Assembly: GCA_038025085.1 (NCBI GenBank)
Contig: CM076144.1
Location: forward strand, 16,827,501 to 16,891,500
Reading direction: 5' to 3'
Source of the DNA: Tetragonia tetragonoides
Lineage: Eukaryota > Streptophyta > Magnoliopsida > Caryophyllales > Aizoaceae
DNA length: 64,000 nt
How positions within the stretch are numbered: position 1 is the first letter of the stretch; each line of letters begins with the position of its first letter. Made by a program: the position numbers and the translations under genes. Positions 60,764 through 64,000 of the stretch are shown piece by piece. The notes beneath the pieces were generated by a model, which ran no database searches, was not told where the DNA came from, and saw only the letters and a list, made by a program, of their open reading frames with translations.

Positions 60764-62282
60764 CGCCATGTACATGAAGATCAAGTATTTTCTCCTTTTT
60801 AGGATTTTTAGACATTTTTTGTATTTTGTATTGTAAATACTCGATATCTAATTCATTTATTCCGAGGCCTCTTTATTTGCATTTTTGTACATTTACATTC
60901 ATATGCTTCCACCTAATAATTCAACTCGGAAAATAAAATAAAAAGAACTTCTCTCACTTGTGTGATGTATATTATGTTAAAAACGTTTTCTAAAACCAGT
61001 GTATTGGTTTATGTACACAACCCGGCCCGGGGCCAAATTCGAGGTTAGAATCAGAAATTTGCTTATACGCGATCATGGGTGTTCTACCTACCATTCCATA
61101 AAATCACCTTCATACAAATCACATTCCCCAGTGGAATCCACATTTCCCCAGTTACAACCATTTTCCCCAGTGGAATCCCTATGATCGAATAGAAGCTAAT
61201 TATTGATCGTCCCCTCTTATTTGATTTCGGGCCACCCCGGGGGATCCTATCGGAAATACTCCTTTGAGCCATTACCCACCAATACATACCCACAATCTAC
61301 ACAAATCATCCATTTATCCACCCCCAATGAATGTTATTCCCCAGTATAGAACGGATATTTTTGAGAAGTCTAATCCATATACTCAAAGCTAAGAATTGGG
61401 ATGATCCCCGTATATTACCAAATATTATTGGGTTGAACGCCTCAAAGGAGCGGGCTAATCATCCCATTTGAGCTTTTCCCTACTTCTTCAAGGAGAGTAG
61501 GGGGTTCCTCGGATCAATTCGACTCTAAGTCGCGAGTCATCCTATAAGTTTCTCAATCATATCCCTCTTTACGGGAAAGAACATCCATACCCGCCTTAGT
61601 GGCATCCAAAGAGTCTTACTGACCGGATTCCCCGGTCAGAACTATGTAAGGGTTTTGATCCAAGAGTAGATTCAAGACCTACGATGAATGGTACGTAGTG
61701 CAGTATTTTGCAATATCCAAACCCGCCGTACGTAAACGAATATACCGGTTCAAAACCAACTTTTTCTGTGTGCTAAGTGACAATGTGTACATATATGTGC
61801 TTTTCTTTTATCATTCAACGCATTACATAATTCAATTCAAAGCTTTTATATGGGATACAACGTATTAGTTACGAGCCCGTACTCATTACGGAGGAGGAGA
61901 CGGGTCCGAGGACGTCCGCACCTTCTAACCTAGACCCCGAACCAAAATCTCTGATTCGCAAACCAGTCAAAGAATTTTCGTGCCTTATCGCAATGGAGTC
62001 AACTTTTGGGTTTCTTAAATGGTTTTCTTTAAAATCGTTTATAAAACCCTTTCGTTTGTAAAAACCCTTCCTTGTTTGGGTCATAACGAGGTGGCGACTC
62101 TTCTTTTGTAAAAACCCGTCATTGTTCGGGCCATAACAAGGTGGCGACTTCGAACCTTAAGATGATTCCTTGACAATTGGCCCCTTCAATCGGCCGATTT
62201 CCGTGGGACGTGCCTCTAGCGCGTCTCGCGACGATTCCCGGGTCCTAATCCAGGAAAAACCCGAGAATCTGGCCCCACAGAC

Positions 62283-62300
62283 TGGCGACTTCACTGGGGA
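62283..62300 (+). promoter_or_regulatory. Primer-binding site of the Tat/Ogre-like element
   Basis: TGGCGACTTCACTGGGGA follows the LTR end by three bases. From memory this resembles the tRNA-Arg-type site of Ogre elements. The tRNA identity should be confirmed by alignment. Confidence 0.75.
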
Positions 62301-63153
62301 ATTATTTTTATAAAAGGTCTAAATCCGAAAGTACGTTGTATCCCTTTGAAAGCAAATTGAATGATGTTATGAAATGCCTATTGTTTATATCTTGTATATA
62401 TCTTTTGTATATCATGTACATATGTGAAAATTACGTGTGTTTGGAATGCTTGTTTGAAAAAATGGTCCCCACACACACACGCGATCTCAATTTACTGCTT
62501 TTGTAGGCTGGTCGCCCGTTCATGGAGTGAGCGCCAGATTAGCAAACCAATAAAACATTAAGGAAGCTAACACACATATTGGTGTTCATGGAGTGCCTTT
62601 CCCTGTGTGTGTACTCTAAAAACTAAGTGAAATGAAGCACCTGAAAATATCGTCTATAGATCAGCTTTAGGAGCACTTGGGACCGATGCATGCTTGAACC
62701 GGTTACTTGTATTTATTTATTGAGTCAGTCCGGCACTATGCATCCATTGCATTCATGCATCTCATGCATATCATGATCAAAGAAAAATGTTTTCAAAAAA
62801 AAAAAACTCTCTTTTGTGAGAAAATTCATTTCAAAGGACTTTCCCGAAAAGCCTCTATTTTCCAAAAAACAAAAAAAAAAAAAAAAGATTCTTCCAAAAA
62901 ATGTACATACTCATTTCAAAAAAAAAAAAAAATGTGTTTTCAAAAAAAGATGTTTATCCTCCAAGTCAATACAATGTTCTTTTCATGAACCATTCTAACC
63001 TTGCATTTTCATGGAAGGTCTACCCGTTGGGTTCGTCCCTCCACCAGGCTCATTCGAACTTCTCCGATACCCAGCTCATCTTCATTGTCAAGCACCACTA
63101 CATCGACCACTTCATTCACCCTCTTCCGCAAGATCTTCTTACCACAGTCAAGT
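62301..63153 (+). other. Leader between primer-binding site and gag
   Basis: This is noncoding, with several A-runs (62788-62951) separated by TTCAAAGGA/CCAAAAA-type pieces. No domain was recognised in the overlapping short frames. A short N-terminal extension of the gag frame back to 63001 is possible. Confidence 0.5.
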
Positions 63154-64000
63154 ATGGCATATATACCTGATCACAATGTTCCACCCCCTCCACCGGATGC
63201 TCTTACTGAAATAAGGGAAATGATGCAGTCACTACTGTCTCGTCAGGACATGATGGAACAAACTCTTACTCATTTGAACAGAGAACCTGACCAGGACACA
63301 CCAGCTGGTGGTGCCCCATTTAACCTTGAAACCGGTTCTGTGGCCGGAGATAATAAACTGAGTGAGGATGTTAGAAAGTTGAAAGAAGTTTTGAAGGGAA
63401 TGACAATTGTCGAGCCGTGGCTCGATATTCATGGACTAGCTCTGTTTCCAACAACCCGTCTCCCGAATGGGTTTAAAATGCCCAACATATCGAAATTCAA
63501 TGGCACGGGAAGTCCCATGACTTTCCTTCAGATGTATGTAGGGGCAATGAGCCCATCGGGTGTATCAGAAGAATTGGTTGCTCAACTCTTTCAGCAATAT
63601 CTAGATGGGGCAGCTGCCCAATGATTCTTCCAGCTTGAAAATTCAAAGAAATCTACTTGATCCAATATCGTTCGTGAATTCATGGAACAATACAAGTATA
63701 ATGAAGAGGTCGATGTGACCAAGAGAGATCTTGAAACCACTTACCAGTATCCTAATGAGACTTTCTCTGCTTTCATTAGTAGATGGAGGGCAAAAGCCGC
63801 TCAAATGATAAATCGACCAACAGAGGAGGATCAGATACAGATGATAGTTCGGAATCTTACACCGAATTTGAAAGATAAAATGATGTACTAGTATTTCCCC
63901 TCTTTTAAAGCTTTGATATTCACCGGGTCGAATATTGAGGACTCTCTCAGAATTGAAGGTAAGAAGGAAGAACCAGTAGCATCAAGTTCGAGATACAGAA
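63154..64000 (+). pseudogene. Tat/Ogre-like gag with three in-frame stops, cut by window end
   Basis: The frame starts at ATG 63154 (MAYIPDHNVPPPPPDALTEI). A coiled-coil-like N-terminus (LTEIREMMQSLLSRQDMMEQ) is followed by KFNGTGSPMTFLQMYVG, EFMEQYKYNEEV and FISRWRAKAAQMI, the pattern of plant gypsy Gag. One frame runs to the window end, interrupted by TGA (63622-63624), TGA (63658-63660) and TAG (63889-63891). There is no frameshift. Pol would lie right of the window. Confidence 0.85.

Larger units (their letters stand above)
56813..62279 (+). repeat. 5' LTR of a Tat/Ogre-like gypsy element
   Basis: This 5.47-kb LTR starts TGTAGACGCC and ends GGCCCCACA, with a primer-binding site three bases later. 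Very long LTRs and this start are typical of the Tat/Ogre group. A TATA box (TATAAATACC, 57571) lies about 45 bp before a CT-rich stretch likely to hold the transcript start. The LTR contains a 1.1-kb tandem duplication, a triple 18-bp repeat and TGACATCA palindromes. CATGG just before it is the expected 5-bp target duplication; the partner is outside the window. Confidence 0.85.

Noticed and set aside
62707..63170. Lys-rich frames before the gag start
   Set aside because: They are translations of A-runs in the element leader.

Overview
The window is nuclear DNA from a flowering plant, almost certainly a eudicot. It is gene-poor and dominated by transposable elements. The evidence is one intact intron-rich plant gene, Ty3/gypsy, Ty1/copia, LINE, Helitron and TIR elements of plant type, AT-rich intergenic sequence and GT-AG introns. 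I cannot name the species.

The only host gene I can support is on the minus strand at 44657-25293. Twelve exons join into an unbroken 286-residue prolyl 4-hydroxylase of the P4H1 type, with a membrane anchor and all four catalytic and co-substrate residues. Eight of its eleven introns are long (716 bp to 4.8 kb), and at least three of these hold LINE-related debris. Its last exon has a partial tandem copy just downstream of the stop codon.

The left third (1-18481) is a pile-up of one chromovirus-like gypsy family (Tekay/Del-like). A plus-strand copy (broken gag-pol at 79-4667, 3' LTR at 4945-7665) is inserted in the RT gene of a minus-strand copy (7666-11777). That minus copy belongs to a head-to-tail array. 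Its 5' LTR (11778-14352) has a primer-binding site on one side and the 3' end of another internal region, with polypurine tract, on the other, so two elements share it. A third partial LTR (16319-18481) lies beyond, split off by the 3' end of a Tat/Ogre-like element. The minus copy carries an extra acidic ORF between its 5' LTR and gag.

From 18482 to 25000 there is a LINE-copia chimaeric pseudogene with a short copia LTR, two abutting TIR elements with overlapping target duplications (20294-22083 and 22095-23231), and a Tourist-like MITE (24333-24630).

Upstream of the P4H gene, 45400-49346 is a two-LTR non-autonomous retrotransposon with a gag remnant. The stretch 50677-52930 is bounded by outward-facing Helitron-type 3' termini. 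The stretch 50786-56640 is made of two kinds of strongly decayed repeat, one built around GTGACAAGTGTCAC and the other around ACGTG-containing units.

The right end (56813-64000) is the 5' part of a Tat/Ogre-like gypsy element: a 5.5-kb LTR with a 1.1-kb internal duplication, a TGGCGACTTCACTGGGGA primer-binding site and a gag gene with three in-frame stops.

No tRNA gene, rRNA gene or CRISPR array was seen. The exons were read by eye from splice sites and reading frame. Transposon boundaries rest on repeat ends and flanking duplications, and no database search was possible.
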